Notes under the pieces: model-generated
The model's database searches: none
Seen by the model: only the letters and a program-made list of their open reading frames with translations
Told to the model about the DNA's origin: nothing
Translations under genes and position numbers: made by a program
Assembly (NCBI RefSeq): GCF_963662805.1
Contig: NZ_OY759869.1
Coordinates: 1 to 64,000, forward strand
From: an uncultured Cohaesibacter sp.
GTDB taxonomy: Bacteria > Pseudomonadota > Alphaproteobacteria > Rhizobiales > Cohaesibacteraceae
DNA length: 64,000 nucleotides
Direction: 5' to 3'
In this document: positions 8,871 to 17,509 of the stretch, piece by piece
Position numbering within the stretch: position 1 is the first letter of the stretch
Layout of the letters: each line of letters starts with the position of its first letter

Positions 8871-9032
8871 TTAGCTCGCGAACTGAACGCAGGGCACGGC
8901 CACCAGTCGATTGGTCCGGGCCGCGGATTTTTTTATGTCGTTGGCCCTGGCCAATTTGGCCGCGATGGTCAACGCCTTGAGGCCCTTTGAGGACCGACGC
9001 AAATCCACCGGAACCATGATCGTGTTGAACAT
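8871..9032 (-). pseudogene. Universal stress protein (UspA) N-terminal remnant
   Basis: A 53-codon frame starts at ATG 9032 with TGAGGA 9 bases upstream. Its first 33 residues read like a Usp start: MFNTIMVPVDL, then KGLKALTIAAKLARAND. Normal Usp proteins are about 140 aa and continue with a hydrophobic strand and a G-rich ATP site; here the frame turns into unrelated sequence and stops. No continuation is visible in other frames downstream. I see nothing else coding between 8598 and 8870 or between 9033 and 9157. BCCT carriers and Usp proteins are sometimes neighbours, so this may be a decayed partner of the BCCT gene. Confidence 0.45.
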
Positions 9033-9157
9033 CGTCTCTATCCTCACGTTTCCGTGTCGGCAAGACTATAGAATTGGAGACGACCTGTCCAACAAGGGTG
9101 GGAAAATTTTGTGCACTGACGTGCGAAGCTGGACTTTTGTGCTGCCAGAAGACGAGA

Positions 9158-9257
9158 GAAGCCGGTCAGATGCTGCCGCACTGACCGGCTTCGGTCTTCT
9201 TGTCTCGCCTGTTTGGGCAACTGGCAAGGGCTTCTGTTCCGGCGCGCAGCCGGAACA
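9158..9257 (-). terminator. Two strong hairpins after the ABC/pxp operon
   Basis: Two perfect hairpins lie past the permease stop at 9280: TGTTCCGGC/GCCGGAACA (9235-9243 with 9249-9257, 5-base loop) and GAAGCCGGTCA/TGACCGGCTTC (9158-9168 with 9182-9192). Neither has a good T run on the minus strand, so they may be mRNA end-protecting structures or Rho-linked rather than classical terminators. Confidence 0.45.
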
Positions 9258-9279
9258 ATTTCTTCATTAATTCAATAAC

Positions 9280-10314
9280 CTAGCGATCGCCGATCAACAT
9301 CTTGTAACGAAGTTGGTCAATCACGACGGCCATGATGAGCAGGCCGCCAAGCAGAACCATCTGCATGTAGGAGCCAATCTGCAGCAGGTTCATGCCGTTC
9401 TGCACCAGCACGATGAAGAAGGCACCAAGTACCACGCTCTCAACCCGGCCGATGCCGCCGCGCAGGGACACCCCGGCGATGACGCAGGCGGCAATCGATT
9501 CGAGTGCCATGGTGCCGCCAAGGTTGGTCTCGCCGCTCTCGACGCGGGCCGTGAGCAGGACACCGGCAAGGGAGGCCAGCAGCGAGCAGGCAAGATAGGC
9601 CAGCAAGAGGGTGCGGCCAGTGTTGATGCCTGACAGGTTGGCTGCCTTGATGTTGCCGCCGATGGCATAGATGTGCGAGCCAAGCTTGGTGCGGTTCATC
9701 ATGATCCAGATGGCAACGATCACGATCAAGGCAATCACCACGGGGACTGGGACGCCGAGAATGCGTCCGAAGCCGAAGAAGTCGCCAAAGTCATAAGGCA
9801 ATCCGCCAACGGGAACACCGCCGGTGATGAAGAGTGCGACACCGGCTCCCATCGACTGCACACCAAGGGTCATGATGAAGGGGGAGACGTTGAATTTCGC
9901 CACCCCGACACCATTGATCCCGCCAATGAGCAGAGCCGAGGCAAAGCCCGCCAGAATGCCCATGAAAAGGGCGAGCCAGATCATGTCGGGGAACATGCCC
10001 GCGACAAAAACCATGACGGAAGCGGAGACAACCGAGGTGATGGCGATGGCGGTGCCGATCGAGAGATCAAAGCCGCCGGTTACCAGCACGATCATCTGCC
10101 CAAGGGAGGCAAGGACCAAATAGACCGACTGGCGTGCCACATTGACGATGTTGTCAAAGGTGAGGAACTTGTCGGTGGCCAGAGTGAAGATGATGAGTGC
10201 CCCGCCGAGAAAGAAAGGCAGGACGCCCTGAGAGACGAAAAGATCGCGTAGCGAGCGTTTCATGGAGACGCCTGATGTCGCTTGGGTGGCGTTGGCACTG
10301 TCGGTGCTGCTCAT
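9280..10314 (-). CDS. ABC transporter permease, RbsC type
   Basis: 344 aa with eight to ten hydrophobic segments. The motifs VTGGFDLSIGTAIAITSV, INGVGVAKFNVSPFIMTLG and ESIAACVIAGVSLRGGIGRV mark the RbsC/BPD-transp-2 permease family of carbohydrate-type ABC importers. It is the last gene of the pxp operon and overlaps the ATPase gene by 4 bases. Context with oxoprolinase genes suggests the cargo is not a sugar but a lactam or amino-acid derivative; that is inference. Confidence 0.88.
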   Translation of the reverse strand: MSSTDSANATQATSGVSMKRSLRDLFVSQGVLPFFLGGALIIFTLATDKFLTFDNIVNVARQSVYLVLASLGQMIVLVTGGFDLSIGTAIAITSVVSASVMVFVAGMFPDMIWLALFMGILAGFASALLIGGINGVGVAKFNVSPFIMTLGVQSMGAGVALFITGGVPVGGLPYDFGDFFGFGRILGVPVPVVIALIVIVAIWIMMNRTKLGSHIYAIGGNIKAANLSGINTGRTLLLAYLACSLLASLAGVLLTARVESGETNLGGTMALESIAACVIAGVSLRGGIGRVESVVLGAFFIVLVQNGMNLLQIGSYMQMVLLGGLLIMAVVIDQLRYKMLIGDR

Positions 10315-11852
10315 GCCGTTAGCCTTTCTTCGCTGAAAAATGCTTGCAGGATGGTCTGCTCCTGAATGTCTTTCCCTTCGAGTTCGGCCGTTATCTGGCC
10401 GTTGGAGAAGACAAGAAGTCTGTGGGAGAGATGCATGACTTCGGGCAGATCGGAGGAGATGACGACGACGGCCTTGCCGCTTTCGGCGATTTCCTTGATC
10501 AGCCGATAGAGAGCCGCCCGTGTACCCATGTCGACGCCGACGGTGGGCTCGTCGAAGATGTAGATTTCGCGGTCCTGACCGAAGCCCTTGCCGAACAGGA
10601 TCTTCTGCTGGTTGCCGCCGGACAGTTTGGAGACGGTGCGGGCCAGATAGGCATCGGTGAGGTCGACGCGCTGACCGATACCTCTGATGATGTCCTTGGC
10701 CTTCCTGATCGAACGCAGCCCCAGAGGGCCTTTGGTGTCGGGACGGTCAAGGATCGAGAGATTGATGTTGTCGGCTGCCGTTGCCCCCAGCATCAGGCCT
10801 TCTTCCTTGCGGTCAGACGGCAGATAGAAGAAACCGTGATCGAGCATTTCGCTTGTGGTGAAGTTCTTGACTTCACGGCTGTGCAGTTCGACCGAGCCAT
10901 CGGTGATGTCCTGAAGGCCGATGATGGAGCGAAAGGCGCGTGACTTGCCGGACCCAACCAGACCTGCGACGCCGAGCACTTCGCCGGTCCAGACGTCGAA
11001 GCTGACATCGGAGACGCCCCAGGCGCTCATGTTGCGGATCTTGAGGATACGTTTGCGGTCGGCGGCCTTCTGGATCTCGGGGTAGATCTCGTCGATGGCC
11101 CGTCCGGTCATCATTTCAACGAGCGCGCCTTCCGACAGATCATTGACACCAACGGTGCCGACGAGTTTGCCGTCGCGCAGCACGGTGATGCGATCCGCAA
11201 CGGCAGAGAATTCCTGCATGCGATGGGAGATATAGACGATGCCAGTGCCACGTGCCTTGGCGTCCCTGATCAGGGCGAACAGGCGTTCGGTTTCGCGCTC
11301 GGTCAGAGAAGCGGTCGGCTCATCGAGAATCAGGATGCGGGCCTCGAAATGGATCGCCTTGGCGATCTCGACCATCTGCTGCTCGGCGCGGGAGAGGGAA
11401 ATGACCTGCCGCTTGACGTCGATGTTGAAGCCCAGTTCGTCAAACAGCTCGGTGGCCTTCCTGACCATTTCGCCCTTGTCGATGAAAGAACCCTTGCCCG
11501 GCTCATCGCCGAGGAAGATGTTTTCGGCCACCCGCATGGTGGGGACAAGGGAGAATTCCTGAAAGACGGCGCCGATGCCAGCGGAGCGGGCATCGTGGGT
11601 GGAGGTGAATTTGGCCGGGGTGCCAGCGATCAGCATTGTGCCTGCGGTTTGCTGGTAGACACCTGCCAGAATAGAAATGAGAGTGGATTTGCCCGCGCCA
11701 TTCTCTCCGAACAGCACATGCACTTCGCCTGCCTTGAGGTTGAAGTCGACATTGTCCAGAGCACGAACGCCGGGAAACTCCTTGGTGATCCCCTGCATGT
11801 CGACCAGCAGGGTGTCCTTGGGAGCGGTTGGAGGCGTGGATGGGGATTGCAT
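10311..11852 (-). CDS. ABC transporter ATPase with two nucleotide-binding domains, RbsA type
   Basis: 513 aa with two ABC cassettes. Domain 1 has Walker A GENGAGKSTL (residue about 54) and Walker B ILILDEPTASL. Domain 2 has a degenerate Walker A (GLVGSGKSRAF), signature LSGGNQQKILFGKG and EIYIFDEPTVGVD. This is the layout of RbsA/MglA ATPases. RBS AGGAG precedes the ATG. It sits between the permease (4-base overlap) and the binding-protein gene, from which it is separated by 58 bases with a stem-loop. Confidence 0.9.
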   Translation of the reverse strand: MQSPSTPPTAPKDTLLVDMQGITKEFPGVRALDNVDFNLKAGEVHVLFGENGAGKSTLISILAGVYQQTAGTMLIAGTPAKFTSTHDARSAGIGAVFQEFSLVPTMRVAENIFLGDEPGKGSFIDKGEMVRKATELFDELGFNIDVKRQVISLSRAEQQMVEIAKAIHFEARILILDEPTASLTERETERLFALIRDAKARGTGIVYISHRMQEFSAVADRITVLRDGKLVGTVGVNDLSEGALVEMMTGRAIDEIYPEIQKAADRKRILKIRNMSAWGVSDVSFDVWTGEVLGVAGLVGSGKSRAFRSIIGLQDITDGSVELHSREVKNFTTSEMLDHGFFYLPSDRKEEGLMLGATAADNINLSILDRPDTKGPLGLRSIRKAKDIIRGIGQRVDLTDAYLARTVSKLSGGNQQKILFGKGFGQDREIYIFDEPTVGVDMGTRAALYRLIKEIAESGKAVVVISSDLPEVMHLSHRLLVFSNGQITAELEGKDIQEQTILQAFFSEERLTA

Positions 11853-11871
11853 GCCGTCTTCTCCTAGCTGG

Positions 11872-11899
11872 TCCCCCGCCGAACGGATCCGGCGGGGGA
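11872..11899 (-). other. Intergenic stem-loop between binding-protein and ATPase genes
   Basis: A perfect 10-bp GC stem (11872-11881 with 11890-11899) with an 8-base loop lies just after the binding-protein stop. There is no T run on the minus strand. Such hairpins often stabilise the upstream message so that the binding protein is made in excess over the membrane parts. Confidence 0.6.
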
Positions 11900-11910
11900 G
11901 ACATTCTGGT

Positions 11911-12981
11911 TTAGTTGACGGAGAAGACGGGCTTGTAACCCTGCGGAGGCAGGATGTTCGTCATCGGCACGTCGTTGATGTTGTCCGGGTCAACCACGAA
12001 GATTTTGGGACCGACATGCTTGATCAGCTCCTTGCCTTCGATGGCGCGAACGGCCTGATCGATGGCGATGCGGCCCTGAATGACCATGGAGTCGGCCGGG
12101 GCAGCGAGGATAAAGCCGCGTTTGATGCCTTCATAGACGCCGGGGGTCATGTAGAAGGCGAGAAGATCGACCTTCCCCTTGAGGCCACGCTCACGGATGA
12201 GACCCTGAGCGGCTTCGGCGGTGACGGCAGTGCCGGCGATGTAGCGGACATCTGGCTCGGCCTGCAGCACGTCCTCGACCAGCTTCAGCTGGGCTTCCTT
12301 GCCCGTGTCGCCATATTTGGGTTCGAGAACCTTGACGGCGGAGCCTTTGACGGCTTCGAGGAAGCCGGTGTTGGCTGCTTCGACCCAGCCTGCGCCTGCC
12401 GGTCCGGGGAACCAGCCAACCTTGACTTCGTCACTGCCAGCAGGGTGTTTCTTGGCAAGGTAGGAGCCGGTTTCAAAGCCCATGGTGTAGAAGGACACCA
12501 GCGACTTGGCGGTGAGATCCGGAGAGGACATGCCGTTGATCACGTCGATGACGGGGATGCCCTTCTTGGCGACTTCGCCAACGAGGCTGTTGAGACCGTC
12601 ATAGGAGATGGCGCCGATCACGACTGCTTCTGCACCACCGGCAACGCAGTCTTCGATCTGGGAGATCTGTTTGGCAAGCTCGGTGTAGCCACCGGCTTCT
12701 ACGACGTTCATCTTGACGCCCATGTCCTTGGCCTGTTCTGCAACGCCATAGTCGACGCCGAGCCAGTAGGCATCCTTCATGTGAGGGAAGGAAACGCAGA
12801 TGTTGTGCGCTTTTTCAGCCTTCTCAAGCGGCGAATAGCTGACAGGCGTGGAGGTGCCATCGGTAGAGAATGCAGGCGTCACTTCCACTGCATCATAGGG
12901 GTACCAGGCGTCCGCCAGGACAGGGGAGGCCGTTGCCGCGAGGAAGCCCGCGGCTAGAAAATACGAAATTTTGCGTTTCAT
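11911..12981 (-). CDS. Periplasmic substrate-binding protein, TorT-like
   Basis: 356 aa with a signal peptide (basic MKRK, hydrophobic core, cleavage likely after VLA). Mature N-terminus DAWYPYDAVEV is typical of the TorT-like branch of the type I periplasmic binding fold, as are CVSFPHMKDAYWLGVDYGVAEQAK and EAGGYTELAKQISQIEDCVAGGAEAVV. In E. coli TorT senses TMAO with TorS/TorR, but no such partners are here; instead ABC ATPase and permease genes follow, so this is a transport receptor. Upstream in the operon are pxpA-like, BCCP, biotin carboxylase, pxpB and pxpC genes. Confidence 0.8.
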   Translation of the reverse strand: MKRKISYFLAAGFLAATASPVLADAWYPYDAVEVTPAFSTDGTSTPVSYSPLEKAEKAHNICVSFPHMKDAYWLGVDYGVAEQAKDMGVKMNVVEAGGYTELAKQISQIEDCVAGGAEAVVIGAISYDGLNSLVGEVAKKGIPVIDVINGMSSPDLTAKSLVSFYTMGFETGSYLAKKHPAGSDEVKVGWFPGPAGAGWVEAANTGFLEAVKGSAVKVLEPKYGDTGKEAQLKLVEDVLQAEPDVRYIAGTAVTAEAAQGLIRERGLKGKVDLLAFYMTPGVYEGIKRGFILAAPADSMVIQGRIAIDQAVRAIEGKELIKHVGPKIFVVDPDNINDVPMTNILPPQGYKPVFSVN

Positions 12982-13045
12982 TTTAGTTCCCTATCTGAAA
13001 GGTTGTTCAGGTGATTGCATTGTTTTCATTATGTTTTTTATTAGA

Positions 13046-14017
13046 TTAGAACAGCGCTCTGATTTCGTTGATAAGCGCGGCTCTGTCTTTTCTTGCTGCC
13101 AAGGCGGTATCCATATCCACCTTGACAAAGCGGGTCGGGGTGTGGGGCTGCAACTGGCCGATGAGGTCCATGTCGGCGGAGATCACGGTGCCAACCATGA
13201 AGTAGCCACCGCCGGAGACAGCATCGCGATGCAGGATGATCGGCTCGCTGCCGCCAGGGATCTGAACCGAGCCGTAGGGGTAGCAGCTGTCGACGATGTT
13301 GGATGGGTCGGAGCCTGCGCCGAAGGGCTGCTCGCGGGGCACGAATTCCATGTGCTTGCCACCGCGGAAGCGATAGCCCATGCGGTCGGCTTCCGGTGCG
13401 ACCTTCCACTCGTCGGCAAAGAAATGCTCTTTTGCCTCGTCGGTGATGCGGTCCCAGTAGAGGCCGGGCAGAATGCGCAGCTCGGCTGGGGATCCCGGCT
13501 TGCGGCGCAAGGCATCCGGAATGGTCTTGCCAATCTCGGCTGCTTTGTCGGTCGTGCCAACCGGCAGAACGTCGCCCGCGGCGATGGCGCGGCCTTCAAA
13601 GCCACCCAGTGCGCCGATGGGGTAGGTGGAGCGGCTGCCAAGAGCGAGTGGTACATCGATACCGCCTGCGACCGCGATATAAATGCGGGCTCCGGACTGG
13701 AGGAAATCGAAGGAGAGCTCCTGACCGGCCTTGACGGCAATAGAGGTCCAGGAGGGTACGATTTCCCCGTCAAGCTTCATCGGCATTTCAGCGCCGGTGA
13801 CGGCGACGATAGTGTCGTCCTCGAACTTGAGCTTGGGGCCGATGAAGACAGCCTCAAGACCTGCTGCGCCTTCGTCATTGCCGACGAGGAGGTTTGCTGC
13901 CCGCATGGACAGGCGATCCATTGCGCCGCCTTCGGGGATGCCCAGATGGTAGTAACCGGGACGGCCAAGGTCCTGAACAGTGGTTGCGAGACCCGGATGA
14001 AGAACCGTGATACTCAT
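13046..14017 (-). CDS. pxpC: 5-oxoprolinase subunit C / KipA-type carboxyltransferase-like protein
   Basis: 323 aa. The start VLHPGLATTVQDLGRPGYYHLG and the following GGAMD are diagnostic of the KipA/allophanate hydrolase subunit 2 family (PF02626). With PxpA and PxpB it forms the ATP-dependent 5-oxoprolinase that opens pyroglutamate to glutamate. The same fold is the carboxyltransferase part of urea carboxylase, and biotin enzyme subunits lie in this operon, so a biotin-dependent lactam carboxylase is an alternative. The start overlaps the pxpB stop by 4 bases. Confidence 0.85.
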   Translation of the reverse strand: MSITVLHPGLATTVQDLGRPGYYHLGIPEGGAMDRLSMRAANLLVGNDEGAAGLEAVFIGPKLKFEDDTIVAVTGAEMPMKLDGEIVPSWTSIAVKAGQELSFDFLQSGARIYIAVAGGIDVPLALGSRSTYPIGALGGFEGRAIAAGDVLPVGTTDKAAEIGKTIPDALRRKPGSPAELRILPGLYWDRITDEAKEHFFADEWKVAPEADRMGYRFRGGKHMEFVPREQPFGAGSDPSNIVDSCYPYGSVQIPGGSEPIILHRDAVSGGGYFMVGTVISADMDLIGQLQPHTPTRFVKVDMDTALAARKDRAALINEIRALF

Positions 14018-14883
14018 GACAGAACGCCCTCCAGTTTGTGGTTGTAGCCGTCGATATCCTTCTCGAATTCGCGCAGGTCGAATTCCACTTCGTGCATCGG
14101 CGGCATGAAGAGGCCCTTTTCGACCGCTTCGACATCGGCATCATATTCCTCACGGGAAATCGGTTTGAACTTGACGATGTCACCGGGGTTGAAGAAAACC
14201 ATGAACTCCTTGAGATAGGAGGTGGTCTGGGTCGGGTCGTAGATCGGCATCGGGGTGATGCCGAACATCTGGTAACCACCTGCTCCGCGCACCGAATAGA
14301 TGCACGAGAAGCAGCCGCCATAGCCGACGGTCAGCTTCGGGGTGTCAGTGCGGGGGCGCAGATATTTCGGTACCTCGATCTGACGCTGGCGCTCGACCAT
14401 CTGATACATGAAGGGAAGGCCGGAGACGAAGCCGACCATGGAGACGAACCACGGCGAGCCGGAATGGGCTTCGATGAAGTCGTCAACGGAGCTGAAATCG
14501 TTGATCCGTGCTGCATATTCCAGATCGGTGGAATTGGGATCCTGATGGCGTTCGCGGAACCGCATCAGGGTCTCGTGGGTCCAGGGATCGTTATAGTAGA
14601 CCGGGATTTCGATGATGCGGGTCTTGATCACCGGCTCGGCCTTGGCTGCGGCCACTTCGATGGCCTTCAATTCCTTCAACACGTCATCGGGATGGATGAT
14701 GTCCGGGTTGAACTTGATCTGCAGGGAAGCGTTGGCCGGGCAGATCTCGGTCACACCCTTGATGCCAGCTTCCTTGATGCCGTTGGTCATGGACAGGGAA
14801 TTGAAGAATGCCCGGAGTGACATTTCTTCGCTGCATTCGACGAACAGATGCTCGTCGCCACCAAAGCTGTATCTCATGGTCAT
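14014..14883 (-). CDS. pxpB: 5-oxoprolinase subunit B / KipI-type protein
   Basis: I chose ATG 14883 (289 aa), which has GAGGAGGT 6 bases upstream and shares a base with the stop of the biotin carboxylase gene. The KipI/allophanate hydrolase subunit 1 family (PF02682) is shown by the C-terminal block GYGGCFSCIYSVRGAGGYQMFG and by FNPGDIVKFKPI. It is longer than most KipI proteins (about 220-240 aa), and the usual GFxPGFxYL segment reads VGFVSGLPFMYQM here, with Ser for Pro. That difference may mean a different lactam substrate. Confidence 0.8.
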   Translation of the reverse strand: MTMRYSFGGDEHLFVECSEEMSLRAFFNSLSMTNGIKEAGIKGVTEICPANASLQIKFNPDIIHPDDVLKELKAIEVAAAKAEPVIKTRIIEIPVYYNDPWTHETLMRFRERHQDPNSTDLEYAARINDFSSVDDFIEAHSGSPWFVSMVGFVSGLPFMYQMVERQRQIEVPKYLRPRTDTPKLTVGYGGCFSCIYSVRGAGGYQMFGITPMPIYDPTQTTSYLKEFMVFFNPGDIVKFKPISREEYDADVEAVEKGLFMPPMHEVEFDLREFEKDIDGYNHKLEGVLS

Positions 14884-16268
14884 TATGCTACCTCCTCGAT
14901 GCCGTTCGGTTCGGGGTGGAAGCTCTCTTCCAGCCACGGTTCCAGAAATTTCGTGTGAAAATTGCCTGCCTTGACATCCGCATCGCGGCACAGGGCCAGA
15001 TGCAGCGGGATCGTCGTTGCAAGACCTTCAATGGTGAGGCCTTCAAGGGTCGATTCGAGAATGTTCAAGCATTCTTCGCGCGTGTCGCCATGGACAATCA
15101 GCTTGCCCAGCAGCGAGTCGTAGAAAGGCGGAATGGTGTAGCCTTCATAGAGCATGGTGTCGAAGCGGATGCCCTTGCCTTCGGGGACACTAAGCTTGGT
15201 CACCGTGCCGGGGTCGGGCAAGAAGTTCATCGTCGGGTCTTCGGCGTTGATGCGGCATTCGATGGCATGACCCCAAAGGGAGATGTCATCCTGCTGGACC
15301 GAGAGCTTGTCGCCACCGGCCACCCGGATCATTTCCTGCACCAGATCCATGCCGGTGATCATTTCGGTGACCGGATGCTCGACCTGAATGCGGGTGTTCA
15401 CTTCGATGAAGTAGAATTCGCCAGCGTCCTCGTCAAAGAGAAACTCGACCGTGCCTGCACCCTTATAGTTGACCGATTTGGCCAGAGCGACTGCGCTGTC
15501 GCACAGGGGCTTGCGGATCTCTTCGGGCAGCAGGAAGCTGGGGGCTTCTTCCCAGACCTTCTGGCGGCGGCGCTGCAGCGAGCATTCGCGCTCGAAGCAG
15601 TGGACCGCATTTTCTCCATCGCCGAGGATCTGCACTTCGACGTGGCGGGCCTTGGTGATCATCTTCTCGACATAGAGGCCACCGTCGCCAAAGGCCGCTC
15701 TTGCTTCTGCGGAGGCAAGGGGGAACTGGGTTTCGAATTCCTCGTGGGAGTTGACGATGCGGATGCCGCGACCACCGCCACCGGCGGCTGCCTTGATCAT
15801 GACGGGGAAGCCGGTGGTTTCGACCACCTGACGGGCGAGAGCGATGTCCTCGACGCGTCCGTCGCTGCCCGGCACGGTGGGAACGCCAGCCTTGGCGGCG
15901 ACCTTGCGGGCTTCGACCTTGTCACCCAGCAGACCGATGGCATCGCCATCCGGCCCGATGAAGATCATGCCGGCCGCGACGACGGCTCTGGCGAAGTCCG
16001 CATTCTCGGACAGGAAGCCATAGCCGGGGTGGATGGCGTCAACTTCTGCCTCTTTGGCGGCGCTGATGATCTTCTCGATATCGAGATAGGATTTGCGTGC
16101 AGCTGGCGGCCCGATTTCGATGGCTTCATCGGCCATCCGAACCGCGAGCATGTCGGCGTCGGCTGCCGAATGGACCTGAACCGTCCGGATGCCGAGTGCC
16201 TTGGCCGCCTTTATGATGCGGACGGCAATCTCTCCCCGGTTGGCTATGAGCAGGGAACGGATGGTCAT
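14883..16268 (-). CDS. Biotin carboxylase (AccC-like)
   Basis: 461 aa, the normal size for a stand-alone biotin carboxylase. Visible marks: SLLIANRGEIAVRIIKAAKALG at the start, the ATP-grasp glycine loop AAAGGGGRGIRIV near residue 162, EVQILGD, EVNTRIQVEHPVTEMITGMDLV with the catalytic Arg/Glu region, and GHAIECRINAEDP. It carboxylates biotin on the small carrier protein encoded just upstream (4-base overlap). Because it lies in the pxp operon it is probably a second, pathway-specific copy and not the housekeeping acetyl-CoA carboxylase subunit. Confidence 0.9.
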   Translation of the reverse strand: MTIRSLLIANRGEIAVRIIKAAKALGIRTVQVHSAADADMLAVRMADEAIEIGPPAARKSYLDIEKIISAAKEAEVDAIHPGYGFLSENADFARAVVAAGMIFIGPDGDAIGLLGDKVEARKVAAKAGVPTVPGSDGRVEDIALARQVVETTGFPVMIKAAAGGGGRGIRIVNSHEEFETQFPLASAEARAAFGDGGLYVEKMITKARHVEVQILGDGENAVHCFERECSLQRRRQKVWEEAPSFLLPEEIRKPLCDSAVALAKSVNYKGAGTVEFLFDEDAGEFYFIEVNTRIQVEHPVTEMITGMDLVQEMIRVAGGDKLSVQQDDISLWGHAIECRINAEDPTMNFLPDPGTVTKLSVPEGKGIRFDTMLYEGYTIPPFYDSLLGKLIVHGDTREECLNILESTLEGLTIEGLATTIPLHLALCRDADVKAGNFHTKFLEPWLEESFHPEPNGIEEVA

Positions 16269-16507
16269 GCCTCTACCTCGGCAATGACCTGACCGGCCAT
16301 GATCGGTTCCTCGTCATCGACCAGAAAGGTGATGTTGGAGCCGGAGAGGCCTGCGGGGACTTCGTGGAAGGTTTTCATCACCTCGATGAGGCCAATGGTC
16401 TCGGAGGCTTCAACGGAGGCGCCGTCGGCCTTGAAGGGGGCGGCTTCCGGTGATGGCTTGCGATAGAAGGTGCCGGGAAGGGGGGATTTGATTTCTTGCT
16501 TGCTCAT
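16265..16507 (-). CDS. Small biotin carboxyl carrier (biotinyl-lipoyl) protein
   Basis: 80 aa, a single biotinyl domain without the N-terminal region of AccB (usually about 150 aa). The biotin Lys is in IEVMKTFHEV near residue 43; the family motif is (A/V)MK(M/T). An early SPLPGTFYRKPSPEAAPF matches the start of AccB domains. It overlaps both neighbours by 4 bases, which points to fixed stoichiometry with the carboxylase. Confidence 0.88.
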   Translation of the reverse strand: MSKQEIKSPLPGTFYRKPSPEAAPFKADGASVEASETIGLIEVMKTFHEVPAGLSGSNITFLVDDEEPIMAGQVIAEVEA

Positions 16508-17301
16508 ACTGCTCTCCGGATGGTGTCGCTGGCAATTTCAGATATTGGTGATATGCGGATGTCGGCCTTTTGCAGGCTCTCTCTCATGGTCTGGACAATG
16601 TCCAGGGCTCCGAGGGTGTCGGAGTGGAAACAAATGCTTTCGAATGGTACGGCGATGTCATTCCCAGTGACAGTGGTCACAATGCCCTCCCGACAGGCAC
16701 GTACGACTTTCTCCGCAATCCTGTTCGGGTCGGGGCGACCGGCGTCGCGGGTGAAGACGATCGAACCGTTGTCGTCATAATCGCGGTCGGCATAGAATTC
16801 GCGCACGACCGGCTGGCCTGCTTCAATGGCGGCCTTTTCGGTGGCGGATCCGGCCATGCAGAAGACGAAGGCGTTCGGGGCGGCTTTCTGCATGTAGGTC
16901 ATGAAGATCTCGGAGAGTTCCTGATTGACCGCCATTTCCATGTAGAGCGCGCCGTGTGGCTTGACATGTTGCAGGATGGCACCGTGACGGCGGGTATATT
17001 CGCGCAGGGCGCCGACCTGATAGACGATGTCGTTGAGGAGTTCCTTTGGCGTGCCGTGGATCTTGCGGCGGCCGAAGCCCTGAAGGTCACGATAGCCGGG
17101 GTGCGCGCCGATGCCGACGCCAAGCTCGACCGCCAGTCGAACGGTCTGGTCCATCAGGTTCGGATCGCCAGCGTGAAAGCCGGTGGCAATGTTGGCAGAG
17201 CTGATGAGTGGCATCAGCATTGTGTCGTCGGTGTCTCCAATATGCCAACGTCCATAGGCTTCACCCATGTCGCAGTTGATGTCGATTGCCTCGCGTTCCA
17301 A
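16504..17301 (-). CDS. pxpA: 5-oxoprolinase subunit A (LamB/YcsF family)
   Basis: 265 aa with a TTG start at 17301, preceded by GGAGGGA 9 bases upstream; the next ATG would fall inside the first conserved motif. Motifs: DINCDMGEAYG, IATGFHAGDP, GIGAHPGYRDLQGFGRR, HVKPHGALYMEMA and EFYADRDYDDNG, all typical of PxpA/YcsF. It is the first gene of the eight-gene operon and would provide the lactam-hydrolysing subunit. A LysR gene lies divergent. Confidence 0.9.
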   Translation of the reverse strand: MEREAIDINCDMGEAYGRWHIGDTDDTMLMPLISSANIATGFHAGDPNLMDQTVRLAVELGVGIGAHPGYRDLQGFGRRKIHGTPKELLNDIVYQVGALREYTRRHGAILQHVKPHGALYMEMAVNQELSEIFMTYMQKAAPNAFVFCMAGSATEKAAIEAGQPVVREFYADRDYDDNGSIVFTRDAGRPDPNRIAEKVVRACREGIVTTVTGNDIAVPFESICFHSDTLGALDIVQTMRESLQKADIRISPISEIASDTIRRAV

Positions 17302-17509
17302 CGTCTCAGTCCCTCCGCATTCTGCCTAGTAATTATGCAGTTGAATGCTTTGCCTAAATTGTTCTCAATTCCACCTTATGCAATAATTTTGAGTTTGAAA
17401 AATACGAATTTCAATTTATTATTATCTGATATTTAGATGAGAGGAATTTTCCGGAGCCTTCTGGCGATCTCATGAAGATCGCTGAAATACGGGGAAATTA
17501 TTGCTCTAT

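Noticed and set aside
8803..9063. 86-codon minus-strand frame overlapping the Usp remnant
   Set aside because: It is the shifted frame of the Usp-like sequence; the Usp reading has start, ribosome site and family match.
11911..12981. Reading the TorT-like protein as a TMAO sensor
   Set aside because: No TorS, TorR or TMAO reductase genes nearby; ABC ATPase and permease genes follow directly.
14808..16292. 494-codon plus-strand open frame
   Set aside because: Antisense to the biotin carboxylase gene, which has all family motifs.
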